NCBI RefSeq assembly: GCF_042662225.1
Contig: NZ_JBHSYQ010000003.1
Coordinates: 558,001 to 622,000 of the forward strand
Direction of reading: 5' to 3'
Length of the DNA: 64,000 nucleotides
Source: Nibribacter roseus
Lineage (GTDB): Bacteria > Bacteroidota > Bacteroidia > Cytophagales > Hymenobacteraceae
Part shown: positions 8,942 through 16,956 of the stretch, one piece after another
Layout: each line of letters starts with the position of its first letter
Numbering within the stretch: the stretch's first letter is position 1
The notes under the pieces: model-generated
Database searches by the model: none
Seen by the model: the letters and a program-made list of their open reading frames with translations, nothing else
Told to the model about the DNA's origin: nothing
Translations under genes and position numbers: made by a program

Positions 8942-9111
8942 CACAGTACAAATAGTATTGAGGTGTTGTTCATTAAATATGCAGAATGTCACCTGTATAA
9001 CGTTCTGGTATAAGTGCGCAGTAAAGAGTGCTGTATTCTTAGTTTATACGGTGCTGATGAGCACACGAACAATTTTTATTCATGTGCGGTTAATTCCCTA
9101 ATTTTAAGGCG

Positions 9112-9843
9112 ATGATACTACGTTCCGAAAGTCTGTTTAAAAAATATAAGTCGCGCACGGTGGTGAACGACGTGAGTGTGGAAGTAAACCAAGGCGAAAT
9201 TGTGGGCTTGTTAGGCCCTAACGGAGCCGGGAAAACTACTTCGTTCTACATGATTGTGGGTTTGGTGAAACCTAACTCAGGCCGCATCTACCTAGATCAG
9301 GAAGACATTACCCAGTTGCCTATGTATCGTCGCGCTAAAAAAGGCGTGGGCTATCTGGCGCAGGAGGCCTCTGTGTTCCGTGATTTGACCGTGGAAGAAA
9401 ACATAATGGCTGTGCTGGAAATGACAGATAAGACGAAAGAGGAGCGACACCAGAAGGTGGAGGAGCTGTTAGAAGAATTCTCCCTCACGCACGTGCGCAA
9501 GAATAAAGGGGTGGTGCTTTCCGGAGGAGAACGCCGCCGTACAGAAATTGCCCGTGCCTTGGCCGTAGATCCCAGTTTCGTGCTGTTAGACGAGCCTTTT
9601 GCCGGAGTAGACCCCATTGCGGTAGAGGAAATTCAGACTATCGTGGCCAAGCTCAAAACCAAGAACATCGGCATCCTGATCACTGACCACAACGTAAACG
9701 AGACGCTTTCCATCGTAGACCGAGCTTACCTGCTCTTTGAAGGCAAAATTCTGAAAGCCGGCACCGCCGAAGAACTAGCCGCCGACGAGCAAGTACGCCG
9801 CGTTTACTTAGGTAAACACTTCGAGCTGAAAAGGAAAATATAA
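9112..9843 (+). CDS. lptB: LPS export ABC transporter ATP-binding protein LptB
   Basis: 243 residues. It is the ATPase of the LptBFG complex that extracts lipopolysaccharide from the inner membrane for transport to the outer membrane. Walker A GPNGAGKTT (35-43, Lys41), the signature LSGGERRRTEIARAL and Walker B FVLLDEPFAGVDP are intact. The length and the GERRRTEIARAL variant of the signature are typical of LptB rather than other ABC ATPases. Transmembrane partners are not in the window. Start is the ATG at 9112. Its 3' end is followed directly by a heptad-word array. Confidence 0.93.
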   Translation: MILRSESLFKKYKSRTVVNDVSVEVNQGEIVGLLGPNGAGKTTSFYMIVGLVKPNSGRIYLDQEDITQLPMYRRAKKGVGYLAQEASVFRDLTVEENIMAVLEMTDKTKEERHQKVEELLEEFSLTHVRKNKGVVLSGGERRRTEIARALAVDPSFVLLDEPFAGVDPIAVEEIQTIVAKLKTKNIGILITDHNVNETLSIVDRAYLLFEGKILKAGTAEELAADEQVRRVYLGKHFELKRKI

Positions 9844-9844
9844 A

Positions 9845-9870
9845 ACAGTAAACAGTGATCAGTAAACAGT
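9845..9870. repeat. Heptad-word array, left arm of an inverted pair
   Basis: Read on the minus strand, this is repeated 7-nt words of form ACTNNNN (ACTGTTT, ACTGATC, ACTGTTT). It begins one base after the lptB stop and is an inverted match to 9956-9990. Confidence 0.75.
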
Positions 9871-9955
9871 AATTAGGTGTTGCCATAAAATACAAGTTTT
9901 CGGTAACGTTAAGAATACTGATAGAATGAATACCCCTTCTTGATATTAAAAATTT

Positions 9956-9990
9956 GTTTACTGATCACTGTTTACTGATCACTGTTTACT
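9956..9990. repeat. Heptad-word array, right arm of an inverted pair
   Basis: Words ACTGATC and ACTGTTT alternate with period 7 (a 14-nt double unit about 2.3 times). It ends 16 nt before the four-helix-bundle start codon. Confidence 0.75.
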
Positions 9991-10006
9991 ATTTGCTGTA
10001 AAAACT

Positions 10007-10360
10007 ATGGAAAACAACCTTTACCAGAAGAGTTATGCGTTTGCGGTAGAAATGGTGCGCCTGTACAAACAAATAAGTGCTGAGAAGAAAGAATACATTT
10101 TGTCTAAGCAACTTCTGAGAAGCGGTACTTCTATTGGAGCTAACGTGGCCGAAGCAAATGGCGGCATTTCAATGGCAGATTTCTCTGCGAAAATCTCTGT
10201 TGCTTATAAAGAAAGCCTAGAAACCAAATATTGGTTAAACCTATTGAAAGATACAGAGTACATTGAACGGTCCTTAGCCGAAAACCTTATCATGAAAGCA
10301 GATGAACTCAGTAAAATCATGTTTAGTATCCTTAAAAAAACGAGAATTGATATCAAATGA
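10007..10360 (+). CDS. Four-helix-bundle protein (23S rRNA intervening-sequence protein family)
   Basis: 117 residues, all helical, carrying the family signature LSKQLLRSGTSIGANVAEA at about 38-57 followed by KISVAYKESLETKYWLNLL. Proteins of this family (often labelled four helix bundle or S23) were first found inside intervening sequences of 23S rRNA genes. They form pentameric basic bundles, and the related Avd protein is a diversity-generating-retroelement cofactor. No rRNA gene or reverse transcriptase is nearby here. The gene sits alone between lptB and the GH3 gene, bracketed by heptad-word arrays on both sides, which resembles an inserted cassette. Molecular function is unknown. Confidence 0.85.
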   Translation: MENNLYQKSYAFAVEMVRLYKQISAEKKEYILSKQLLRSGTSIGANVAEANGGISMADFSAKISVAYKESLETKYWLNLLKDTEYIERSLAENLIMKADELSKIMFSILKKTRIDIK

Positions 10361-10381
10361 GCTTTTTTCTCATAATTGTTA

Positions 10382-10440
10382 ACTAGTACTGTTCACTGCT
10401 AACTATTCACTATTCACTGTTTACTGCTAACTGTTCACTG
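10382..10440. repeat. Heptad-word array downstream of the four-helix-bundle gene
   Basis: Eight consecutive words starting ACT with period 7 (ACTGTTC, ACTGCTA, ACTATTC, ACTGTTT and similar) run up to 8 nt before the GH3 start. Confidence 0.8.
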
Positions 10441-10448
10441 ATTTCACC

Positions 10449-11966
10449 GTGGAAATATTAAATTCGATTGTAACGTGGGTCATGAAGAAGAGGATTCACC
10501 AGATAGACCTCTTCCGGAAGTACCCGCATGACGTGCAAAACGAATTGTTTTCTAACCTGCTCCAAACGGCCAAAGGCACTGAATGGGGCAAAAAGTACGG
10601 TTACGAAGATAAACTGAGCGTAAAAGAGTTTCAGGAGCGGGTGCCTATTTGCACCTATGAAGACCTATACCCTTGCATTGAGCGGGTCATGCGCGGCGAG
10701 CAGAATGTGCTGTGGCCAAGCAAAGTGGAGTGGTTTGCCAAATCATCGGGAACCACCAATGCGCGCAGCAAGTTTATTCCAGTCAGTCCCGAGTCATTAG
10801 AGGAATGCCATTACAAAGGGGGCAAAGACATGCTCTCTATCTACACCAACAACTACCCTGAAACCAAAGTCTTCTCCGGCAAAGCACTCTCCATAGGTGG
10901 CAGCCATCACCCTAACGACTTCAATTCCAATACCCGCTGCGGCGATATTTCAGCTGTCATCATGCAGAACCTGCCTACTTGGGCCGAGATCATGCGTACG
11001 CCTCCGCTTAAGGTGGCCCTCATGGACAAGTGGGAGGAGAAAATTGAGAAGATGGTGGAGATAACGGTAAATGAAAACGTGACCGCCCTTTCTGGCGTGC
11101 CCACCTGGACGTACGTGCTCCTGAACCGCATTCTGGAGGTAACAGGCAAGAAGAACATTGCTGAAGTATGGCCTAACCTGGAGCTGTTTACCCACGGAGC
11201 CGTTGCCTTTGGCCCCTACCGCCAGCTTTTCAAGAACCTGATCCCGACGGATAAGATGAATTACCTGGAGGTGTACAATGCCTCTGAGGGCTTCTTCGGG
11301 ATTCAGGACGACCCTAGCCTGTTAGACGAAATGCTGCTCATGCTGGACTATGGCGTTTTCTACGAGTTCATTCCTATGGAGCAGGCAGAGGAGGAAAACC
11401 CGCGGGTGCTCACGCTAGACCAGGTGGAAGTAGGCAAAAATTACGCGCTCATCATCTCTACCAACGCCGGCCTGTGGCGCTACAAAATCGGAGACACGGT
11501 GAAGTTTACTTCGCTTAGCCCGTACCGCATTAAAATTTCAGGGCGCACCAAGCATTTTATCAATGCCTTCGGTGAAGAAGTAGTAGTGGAGAATGCGGAG
11601 TCGGCCATCACTGCGGCCTGTGCCCAAACCGGGGCTACCATTACTAATTTTACCGCGGCGCCTATTTATTTTGAAGGGAAAGAGAAAGGCGGGCACCAGT
11701 GGGTGATCGAATTCTCACGGGAGCCTAATGATATAGCTAAGTTTACTCATGTGCTAGACCAGACCCTACGGGAAAACAACTCCGACTATGACGCCAAACG
11801 GCAGAAAGACTTAGCCCTGCAGGCACCGCTTATTACCGTGGCACCGGAAGGGGCTTTCCTGAAATGGCTGGAACACAAAGGCAAATTAGGAGGTCAGCAC
11901 AAAGTACCGCGTCTGGCCAACTCAAGAGAATACATAGAGGAAATACTGCAGGTCAACGGGCTTTAG
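10449..11966 (+). CDS. GH3 auxin-responsive-promoter family protein (adenylate-forming acyl-amido synthetase-like)
   Basis: 505 residues, normal for bacterial GH3 proteins. The nucleotide-binding motif KSSGTTNARSKFIPVS lies at about 98-113, and the family motif YNASEGFFGIQDD and the C-terminal domain with LWRYKIGDTVKF and RTKHFINAFGEEV are present. Plant GH3 enzymes adenylate carboxylic acids (jasmonate, indole-acetate) and join them to amino acids. In Bacteroidota the substrate is unknown. Start codon is GTG at 10449; no better ATG precedes the conserved N-terminus. The heptad array occupies its upstream region, so its promoter must lie in or before that array. Confidence 0.88.
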   Translation: MEILNSIVTWVMKKRIHQIDLFRKYPHDVQNELFSNLLQTAKGTEWGKKYGYEDKLSVKEFQERVPICTYEDLYPCIERVMRGEQNVLWPSKVEWFAKSSGTTNARSKFIPVSPESLEECHYKGGKDMLSIYTNNYPETKVFSGKALSIGGSHHPNDFNSNTRCGDISAVIMQNLPTWAEIMRTPPLKVALMDKWEEKIEKMVEITVNENVTALSGVPTWTYVLLNRILEVTGKKNIAEVWPNLELFTHGAVAFGPYRQLFKNLIPTDKMNYLEVYNASEGFFGIQDDPSLLDEMLLMLDYGVFYEFIPMEQAEEENPRVLTLDQVEVGKNYALIISTNAGLWRYKIGDTVKFTSLSPYRIKISGRTKHFINAFGEEVVVENAESAITAACAQTGATITNFTAAPIYFEGKEKGGHQWVIEFSREPNDIAKFTHVLDQTLRENNSDYDAKRQKDLALQAPLITVAPEGAFLKWLEHKGKLGGQHKVPRLANSREYIEEILQVNGL

Positions 11967-12003
11967 TAGGTGAGGTAGCTTCTGTAGCGGCAAAGGGAAT
12001 ATT

Positions 12004-13368
12004 CTACTGTTCAGCCAACATATCACGGTACCAGCGCCCCGATGATTTGACGATGCGCTTCTGCGTTTCATAATCTACATACACCAGCCCGAATCTTGGG
12101 TCATACCCTTCAGCCCACTCAAAATTGTCCAGGAAAGACCACACAAAGTAACCCTCTACTTTAGCGCCTTCATGCTTTGCTCGGAGTACTTGCTGGAGAT
12201 AACTCTGTAAATAGGCAACCCGGTCTGGGTCGTGCACTTTTCCATCTACAACCTGATCTGGAAAAGCAGCTCCGTTTTCTGTGACAATCAGCTTCTTTAT
12301 TTGCGGGTATTGGCTGTATTGGCGCAGCATGTGGTAAATGCTTTCGGGGTATACTTCCCACTTCATGAGCGTGTGGGGTACTTTTCGTTTGGGAGCAGAT
12401 ACCAGCATGGCCTGTAGGATGGGCGTCAGGAGCGAGTATTTTACAACCTCTCTGGTGTAGTTTTGCACGCCTATAAAATCAAAGTCAAAGGGTAGTAGGT
12501 CTTCGTCGCCGGGCTGGTAGTATTTTTCCAGTTTCTTGAGGTACGGCAAATCTCGCGTGGGGTACCCAAGGCCTAAGGCAGGCTCTAAGAATAGACGGTT
12601 CAGAAGCGCATCCACTCGTTTAACGGCTTTTTTATCACGAGTTAGCTGGCGGTAAGGCGTGAGGTGCGAGCAAGAGAAAGTGGTGCCAATTTGAGCATCA
12701 GGGATTTCGCTACGCAACACCCGGCCACCTTCGGCCTGGCAAAGGGTGGCGTGGTGGGTGGCAGAGAGAAAGTTGCGTAAGCCCCAACGGCCCGGCGCGT
12801 GTACTCCTAAAGAATATCCGGCCCCCACAAACACCATTGGCTCGTTCAACACCATCCAGTTTTTGACCCTGTCGCCAAACTTGCTGGCGCAGAGGTGGGC
12901 ATATTCCCTGAACCAACCTACCACGTCTCTGTTTGTCCAGCCGCCGCGCTTTTCCAGGGCAGCGGGTAAGTCCCAATGGTAGAGCGTGACCCAAGGCGTA
13001 ATGCCCAGCTCCAGGCAATGGTCAATGAGGCGGTTGTAGAAATCTATGCCTTTAGGGTTGGGCGCACCTATGCCCTGCGGAATGAGGCGGGGCCAGGACA
13101 AAGACATCCGGAAATTAGGAATGCGCAGTTCTCGCATCAGAGCCAAATCGTCTTGGTAGCGATGGTAAAACTCGCAGGCGTCCTGTGCGTGATGGCCCTG
13201 TTTTATTTTCCGGCTGTTCTGGGTGAATTCATCCCAAATAGACGGGCCCTTGTCATCACAGGCAAAAGCCCCTTCTATTTGGTAAGCGGCGGTGGAAGTT
13301 CCCCAGATAAAGTCAGGTCCGAAGGCGGCGCGGGTAAGTTCTGGCATTTCTGCCGAATCAGAGTTCAT
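12004..13368 (-). CDS. GH1 family beta-glucosidase
   Basis: 454 residues from the ATG at 13368. GH1 retaining glycosidases hydrolyse beta-glucosides or related glycosides. The barrel begins FGPDFIWGTSTAAYQIEG; the acid/base is in LNEP (Glu176) and the nucleophile in VTENG (Glu364); the WSFLDNFEWAEGY segment near the end binds sugar. No signal peptide is seen, so it is cytoplasmic. The start overlaps the 3' end of the upstream glycosyltransferase by 11 nt, implying translational coupling. The longer frame from 13446 was rejected because its first 26 residues are not conserved. Its ribosome-entry region contains a palindromic repeat (copy 5). Confidence 0.9.
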   Translation of the reverse strand: MNSDSAEMPELTRAAFGPDFIWGTSTAAYQIEGAFACDDKGPSIWDEFTQNSRKIKQGHHAQDACEFYHRYQDDLALMRELRIPNFRMSLSWPRLIPQGIGAPNPKGIDFYNRLIDHCLELGITPWVTLYHWDLPAALEKRGGWTNRDVVGWFREYAHLCASKFGDRVKNWMVLNEPMVFVGAGYSLGVHAPGRWGLRNFLSATHHATLCQAEGGRVLRSEIPDAQIGTTFSCSHLTPYRQLTRDKKAVKRVDALLNRLFLEPALGLGYPTRDLPYLKKLEKYYQPGDEDLLPFDFDFIGVQNYTREVVKYSLLTPILQAMLVSAPKRKVPHTLMKWEVYPESIYHMLRQYSQYPQIKKLIVTENGAAFPDQVVDGKVHDPDRVAYLQSYLQQVLRAKHEGAKVEGYFVWSFLDNFEWAEGYDPRFGLVYVDYETQKRIVKSSGRWYRDMLAEQ

Positions 13369-14413
13369 GGGTAAGCGAAAGTGTTTTAGGCGTGTTTTCC
13401 AGGATTTGAGGCAAAAACGCCTGTGGCACGGCATGGTGCTGCACAATCTGGTGAACTAGCTCTTGGGTTTGGTCTGGATATTCTACTGCTACAGGGGTAC
13501 CATACTCCAGCCAATCCTGAATGGTTGGGAAATGTTTTGATTTTAAGCTCTTAATAACTGTTACCCCTAAATATTTCAGGGCAGCCGCGTTACAGGTTTG
13601 CTCATACTGGTTTTTCATGGGGATGACCAGTAATTTCTTTCCTAAGAAGAGCGCCTCAGAGGGAGTGCCGAATCCTGCGGCGCAAATCACCCCCGCGCTG
13701 GAGGCTATGCTGTGCAAGAAGGCATCGTTCTGAATGGGGAACACCTGTACATTTCCTTTCTGAAACGGAGTCTTGTTGTGCTTAGAGAAAACCTGCCAGT
13801 TCACTTGTGGAAAATGGCTGAAGGTATGCACTAAAGTATCGTCATCATGAGCAGGCAAATACACCGTGTAATGGCCTTGGTTTTGCGGCACCAGTTCCCG
13901 CACTTGCTGTCTGATGATAGGTGTAAAGGTATCTTGGTCAAAGCGGGCAAAATGGAAGCCGTACTGTGCTGTGACCGGTGCGTAATTCTTCAGGATTAGC
14001 CGGCCCAGCAGGTCGTCTCGTTTTGGGCGGGGTGCATGAGGCGACAGCACCGCGCATTGGTTGCTGAGGCCTATGCAGGGTTTCTTGGCGAAGTAGCAGG
14101 CCCAAGCGGTGATAGGTTCAAAGTCAGTGAGCACCAAATCATACTCCTGCACCGGTAGCTGCTTTACCTCTTTGTAAAAGCGCTTAGAGTTAAGCTGAGC
14201 AAACGTTTTCTTGAAGTTGATGCCGCCTTTTTTGCCGAAGATAAAGCTCATGCCGCCCAACCGGTACTTCACCGGGAAAGGCAACGTTAAGTCTACCTGG
14301 CAACCGCTGACCACTATGTCTACCTCTCCGTATTGTTGCAGTGCCGGTATAATGTCCAGTGCGCGAGTCAGGTGGCCATTGCCTGTGCCTTGTACGCCGT
14401 ATAGAATTCTCAA
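13358..14413 (-). CDS. Glycosyltransferase, GT28/MurG-like (Glyco_trans_1_3 type)
   Basis: 351 residues. The N-terminal glycine motif (GVQGTGNGHLTRAL, about 6-19) and C-terminal AAGFGTPSEALFLGKKLLVIP with NQYEQTCNA identify a GT-B fold enzyme of the group that resembles MurG and UDP-GlcNAc/UDP-glucose lipid glycosyltransferases. The acceptor is not known. It overlaps the LpxH-like gene by 4 nt (ATGA) and the GH1 gene by 11 nt, so the three are one operon. The last ~20 codons are partly encoded by palindromic repeat copy 5: residues AFLPQILENTP correspond to the element. Confidence 0.8.
   Translation of the reverse strand: MRILYGVQGTGNGHLTRALDIIPALQQYGEVDIVVSGCQVDLTLPFPVKYRLGGMSFIFGKKGGINFKKTFAQLNSKRFYKEVKQLPVQEYDLVLTDFEPITAWACYFAKKPCIGLSNQCAVLSPHAPRPKRDDLLGRLILKNYAPVTAQYGFHFARFDQDTFTPIIRQQVRELVPQNQGHYTVYLPAHDDDTLVHTFSHFPQVNWQVFSKHNKTPFQKGNVQVFPIQNDAFLHSIASSAGVICAAGFGTPSEALFLGKKLLVIPMKNQYEQTCNAAALKYLGVTVIKSLKSKHFPTIQDWLEYGTPVAVEYPDQTQELVHQIVQHHAVPQAFLPQILENTPKTLSLTHEL
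13388..13422. repeat. Palindromic intergenic repeat, copy 5 (inside coding sequence)
   Basis: AGGCGTGTTTTCC pairs with GGCAAAAACGCCT. It lies within the last codons of the glycosyltransferase gene and 20 nt upstream of the GH1 start codon. Confidence 0.65.
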
Positions 14414-15306
14414 GCTCTAAGTTTTAATTGGTTAAACTCCGCTAGCAGGTTCTCAAAAAGCTGGTGATTGGTGAGCAAGCCGTGCAGTTCTTCTGCGCTG
14501 TCTCCTTCCTCTTCTGTATTGTCTGCAAGTTCCATTTGTGCCAAAGCCAAAGAATGTTGGTATAGGCTCCACTTGCCTGCGTTGTATTCCAAAGCAGTTA
14601 GGTTTTCTACCCAATCGCCGGAGTTCAGGTAAGTTACTTTTCCGTTGAAGGTCTCCATTTCCCGAATCTCGGGCTGGTGAATGTGACCACACACCACATA
14701 GTCGTAGCCGTTTTCGGCGGCCAGATCAGCGCAGGTGCTTTCAAAGTTGTTGATGAACTTAACTGCGCTCTTTACCCGGTTCTTAACGCTTTTAGAGAAA
14801 GACATTCGGGGGCGGTTGAGCTTTTGGCACCCGTAGTTGACCAAGCGGTTCAGGAGGATGAGGGTGTCATAGCCCACGGCGCCCAGGCGGGCGAGCCATT
14901 TAGAATGCTGCATGGTAACGTCAAACACATCGCCGTGGAATACCCAGGCCTTTTGACCGTTACTCAGCTCCAGCACCACTTTGTTCTGTATTTGCAAAGA
15001 GCCCAGTTTCATGCCCGCAAACCTGCGAAGCATCTCGTCATGATTGCCGGTAATGTAGTAGACTTTTATCCCCTTGCTCATCAAAGAAAGCAGGTGCCTT
15101 ACGACCTGCATGTGAGCGGCTGGCCAGTAGTTTTTGCTAAACTGCCAGATATCAATAATATCGCCGTTGAGAATGAGCGTTTTGGGCTTTATGCTTTTCA
15201 GGTAAGCCAGCAGCTCTTTGGCGTGACAGCCGTAGGTACCCAGGTGGACATCAGAGATGACCACTACCTCTACTCTTCGTTTCTTCTGCGCTGGGTGTTT
15301 AGCCAT
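14410..15306 (-). CDS. Metallophosphoesterase, LpxH-like (UDP-2,3-diacylglucosamine diphosphatase family)
   Basis: 298 residues. The calcineurin-like metal motifs are all present: SDVHLG (about 16-21), NGDIID, TGNHDE, FHGDVFD and CGHIHQPE. The spacing and the LGTYGC start resemble proteins commonly annotated as UDP-2,3-diacylglucosamine diphosphatase, which makes lipid X in lipid A synthesis. Substrate identity cannot be proven from sequence, and the adjoining glycosyltransferase and glucosidase could point to another phosphorylated glycolipid. The start codon overlaps the stop of an upstream 35-codon ORF (TAATG), and the stop overlaps the glycosyltransferase start. Confidence 0.75.
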   Translation of the reverse strand: MAKHPAQKKRRVEVVVISDVHLGTYGCHAKELLAYLKSIKPKTLILNGDIIDIWQFSKNYWPAAHMQVVRHLLSLMSKGIKVYYITGNHDEMLRRFAGMKLGSLQIQNKVVLELSNGQKAWVFHGDVFDVTMQHSKWLARLGAVGYDTLILLNRLVNYGCQKLNRPRMSFSKSVKNRVKSAVKFINNFESTCADLAAENGYDYVVCGHIHQPEIREMETFNGKVTYLNSGDWVENLTALEYNAGKWSLYQHSLALAQMELADNTEEEGDSAEELHGLLTNHQLFENLLAEFNQLKLRA

Positions 15307-15413
15307 TAGCGATGAAACTTGAGCGGCGAATACAACGAATGCATTCTGCGGAGCGCCATGGTCGCCACTTTGGCGGTGAGCGCCTGAAACAATTGATGCA
15401 GTTTAGCTTTCAT
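15306..15413 (-). CDS. Possible 35-aa basic leader peptide upstream of the LpxH-like gene
   Basis: An ATG frame of 35 codons ends in TAA that shares one base with the ATG of the LpxH-like gene (TAATG), the classic re-initiation arrangement. The peptide is basic (starts MKAKLHQLFQALTAKV, ends in a KFHR tail) with amphipathic helical character and no family that I recognise. Evidence is position only; it could be a coupled leader or a chance frame. Confidence 0.35.
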   Translation of the reverse strand: MKAKLHQLFQALTAKVATMALRRMHSLYSPLKFHR

Positions 15414-15562
15414 AACTTTAGCACGGGTGTTGTACCCTAGTTTCTACGCTAAAATTACTGTCCGTTTGTTTCTATTCTGTTAGGGTTGTGTTGCTAAATT
15501 GTTAAGTGTCAGAAGAGTTATGGGTAGGTATGGTTTGAAACGAAAGAAAGCTAGAACTAAAT

Positions 15563-15581
15563 AGCCCGGCATTGCCGGGCT
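15563..15581 (-). terminator. Hairpin terminator candidate after the AIM24 gene
   Basis: Perfect 8-bp stem AGCCCGGC/GCCGGGCT with a 3-nt loop, 28 nt beyond the AIM24 stop on the minus strand. The following tract is only weakly U-rich. Confidence 0.55.
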
Positions 15582-15608
15582 GTAATAAGAGTAGAGAAGT
15601 ATGTAGCT

Positions 15609-16370
15609 TTATTCCAGAAAGCTGCTTAAGAGACCGCCTTCTTTGTTCGCATTAGCGCCATTAGGCATAAGTGCCTGAATAAGCTTCTTCACAGGCATAG
15701 ACTGTATCCAGACACGGCCAGTGCCCCTCAAGGTGGCTAGAAATAAACCTTCGCCACCAAAAACCATAGACTTTAACCCGCCCGCCTGCTGAATATCAAA
15801 GTCGATTCCGTTTTCATAGGCCACTACGCAGCCGGTGTCTACACGTAGGGTCTCATTGTGTAGGTGACGCTCTACCACGGTGCCGCCTGCGTGTATAAAG
15901 GCCAAACCATCACCGGTGAGGCGTTGCATGATAAAGCCTTCGCCCCCGAAGAAACCTGCGCCCAGCCGGCGGTTAAAGTGCATGGCTACTTTAGTGCCCA
16001 GCGCGGCGGCCAAGAAACCATCTTTCTGCACAATCAGTCCGTTGGGAAATTCCGCCAGATTGATTGGCATGATAGTGCCAGGGTAAGGCGCTGAAAAGGC
16101 AACCTTGGCTTTGCTGTAGCCGCGGTGGGTAAAGTGCGTCATGAACAGTGATTCGCCGGTGATCATGCGGCTGCCCATGGATACCAGTTTGCCCAAAAAG
16201 CCTTGGCTGGGGTTAGAGCCATCTCCCATCTTGGTTTCAAACTGAATGCCGTCTTCCATGTACACCATGGCGCCGGCTTCGGCAATAACTGTTTCCTGTG
16301 GGTCTAGCTCTACTTCCAGCACCTGAATGTCTGAGCCGTAGATGCGGTAATCGATTTCGTGTGATCTCAT
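15609..16370 (-). CDS. TIGR00266/AIM24 family protein
   Basis: 253 residues with the glycine-rich beta-sandwich pattern of the AIM24 family (AEAGAMVYMEDGI near the N-terminus, GGEGFIMQRLTGDG and FGGEGLFLATLRG later). AIM24 proteins are trimeric beta-rich proteins related to the tryptophan RNA-binding attenuator-like fold; their bacterial role is unknown. No signal peptide. It follows the acidic protein gene by 9 nt on the same strand and probably shares its transcript. Confidence 0.85.
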   Translation of the reverse strand: MRSHEIDYRIYGSDIQVLEVELDPQETVIAEAGAMVYMEDGIQFETKMGDGSNPSQGFLGKLVSMGSRMITGESLFMTHFTHRGYSKAKVAFSAPYPGTIMPINLAEFPNGLIVQKDGFLAAALGTKVAMHFNRRLGAGFFGGEGFIMQRLTGDGLAFIHAGGTVVERHLHNETLRVDTGCVVAYENGIDFDIQQAGGLKSMVFGGEGLFLATLRGTGRVWIQSMPVKKLIQALMPNGANANKEGGLLSSFLE

Positions 16371-16379
16371 AGGGAAGAT

Positions 16380-16745
16380 TTATTTTTTCTTGGGTTTCCG
16401 AGCCGGAAGATCCTCGTCCTCATCAGAGGAGGAGTTATCTTCTTCCTCTTCGTCGTCTAATTTAGTACTTCCCTTGAAAAAATCTTCCTCATTTTCTTCT
16501 TCGTCTACATTCTCCTCTATCGGGTACTCTTCTTCCTCCTGCACACGTTTTTTCCCCTGATCACCCACTAACTTTTTGTCGGTCACGTTTCGGTCCAGGA
16601 ACTCGTTTAACTGGTCTATGTTGAAGTTAGAGGAGATATCGCCCAATGGATTGATCTTGATTTCAAAGCCATCTAGCTCTGGGTGTACCCGCGCCTTTTT
16701 ATCGGCTTTGCTTTCTTTCTTGTTATCTGATTTTTTCTTTGCCAT
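16380..16745 (-). CDS. Highly acidic/basic low-complexity protein, 121 aa
   Basis: 121 residues from the ATG at 16745. The N-terminus is lysine-rich (MAKKKSDNKKESKADKKA). The centre has a short conserved-looking segment (HPELDGFEIKINPLGDIS, then NIDQLNEFLDRNV). The last ~55 residues are almost all Glu/Asp/Ser followed by a KPKKK end. Such segregated charge suggests an intrinsically disordered protein with a short binding motif. Function unknown. The upstream extension to 16952 was rejected because it runs through the palindromic repeat and an unrelated composition. The gene is 9 nt upstream of the AIM24 gene. Confidence 0.7.
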   Translation of the reverse strand: MAKKKSDNKKESKADKKARVHPELDGFEIKINPLGDISSNFNIDQLNEFLDRNVTDKKLVGDQGKKRVQEEEEYPIEENVDEEENEEDFFKGSTKLDDEEEEDNSSSDEDEDLPARKPKKK

Positions 16746-16892
16746 AGTAGTAGTGTTCTGGTAGAATACTAACCCAGCCTGACAGGCAGAGCTTTTACAT
16801 CTACTAAAACGGGAAAACGGAACCGAAGGATAAGCAAATGAGCAGAATCCGCAGACAAGTCTGTTCAACGGCTGTTGATGGCGCATAAAAAA

Positions 16893-16934
16893 AGCGTTTT
16901 GGCTCTGTTTTTTGAAAAACAGAGCCAAAACGCT
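16893..16934. repeat. Palindromic intergenic repeat, copy 6 (perfect 20-bp arms)
   Basis: AGCGTTTTGGCTCTGTTTTT is followed by two bases and its exact reverse complement, located 23 nt after the gltX stop on the minus strand. Confidence 0.9.
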
Positions 16935-16956
16935 CGAAAAATATAAAGCCAAAGAA

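Noticed and set aside
10382..10440. Possible CRISPR-like repeat array
   Set aside because: Repeat unit is 7 nt without spacers, and no cas genes are near; it is a word array.
14677..15309. 210-codon open frame on the plus strand
   Set aside because: It is exactly antisense to the LpxH-like phosphatase, whose motifs are complete, and its translation has no recognisable domain.
16746..16952. N-terminal extension of the acidic protein gene
   Set aside because: The extension runs through the perfect palindrome and has an unrelated composition; the ATG at 16745 gives the lysine-rich start.
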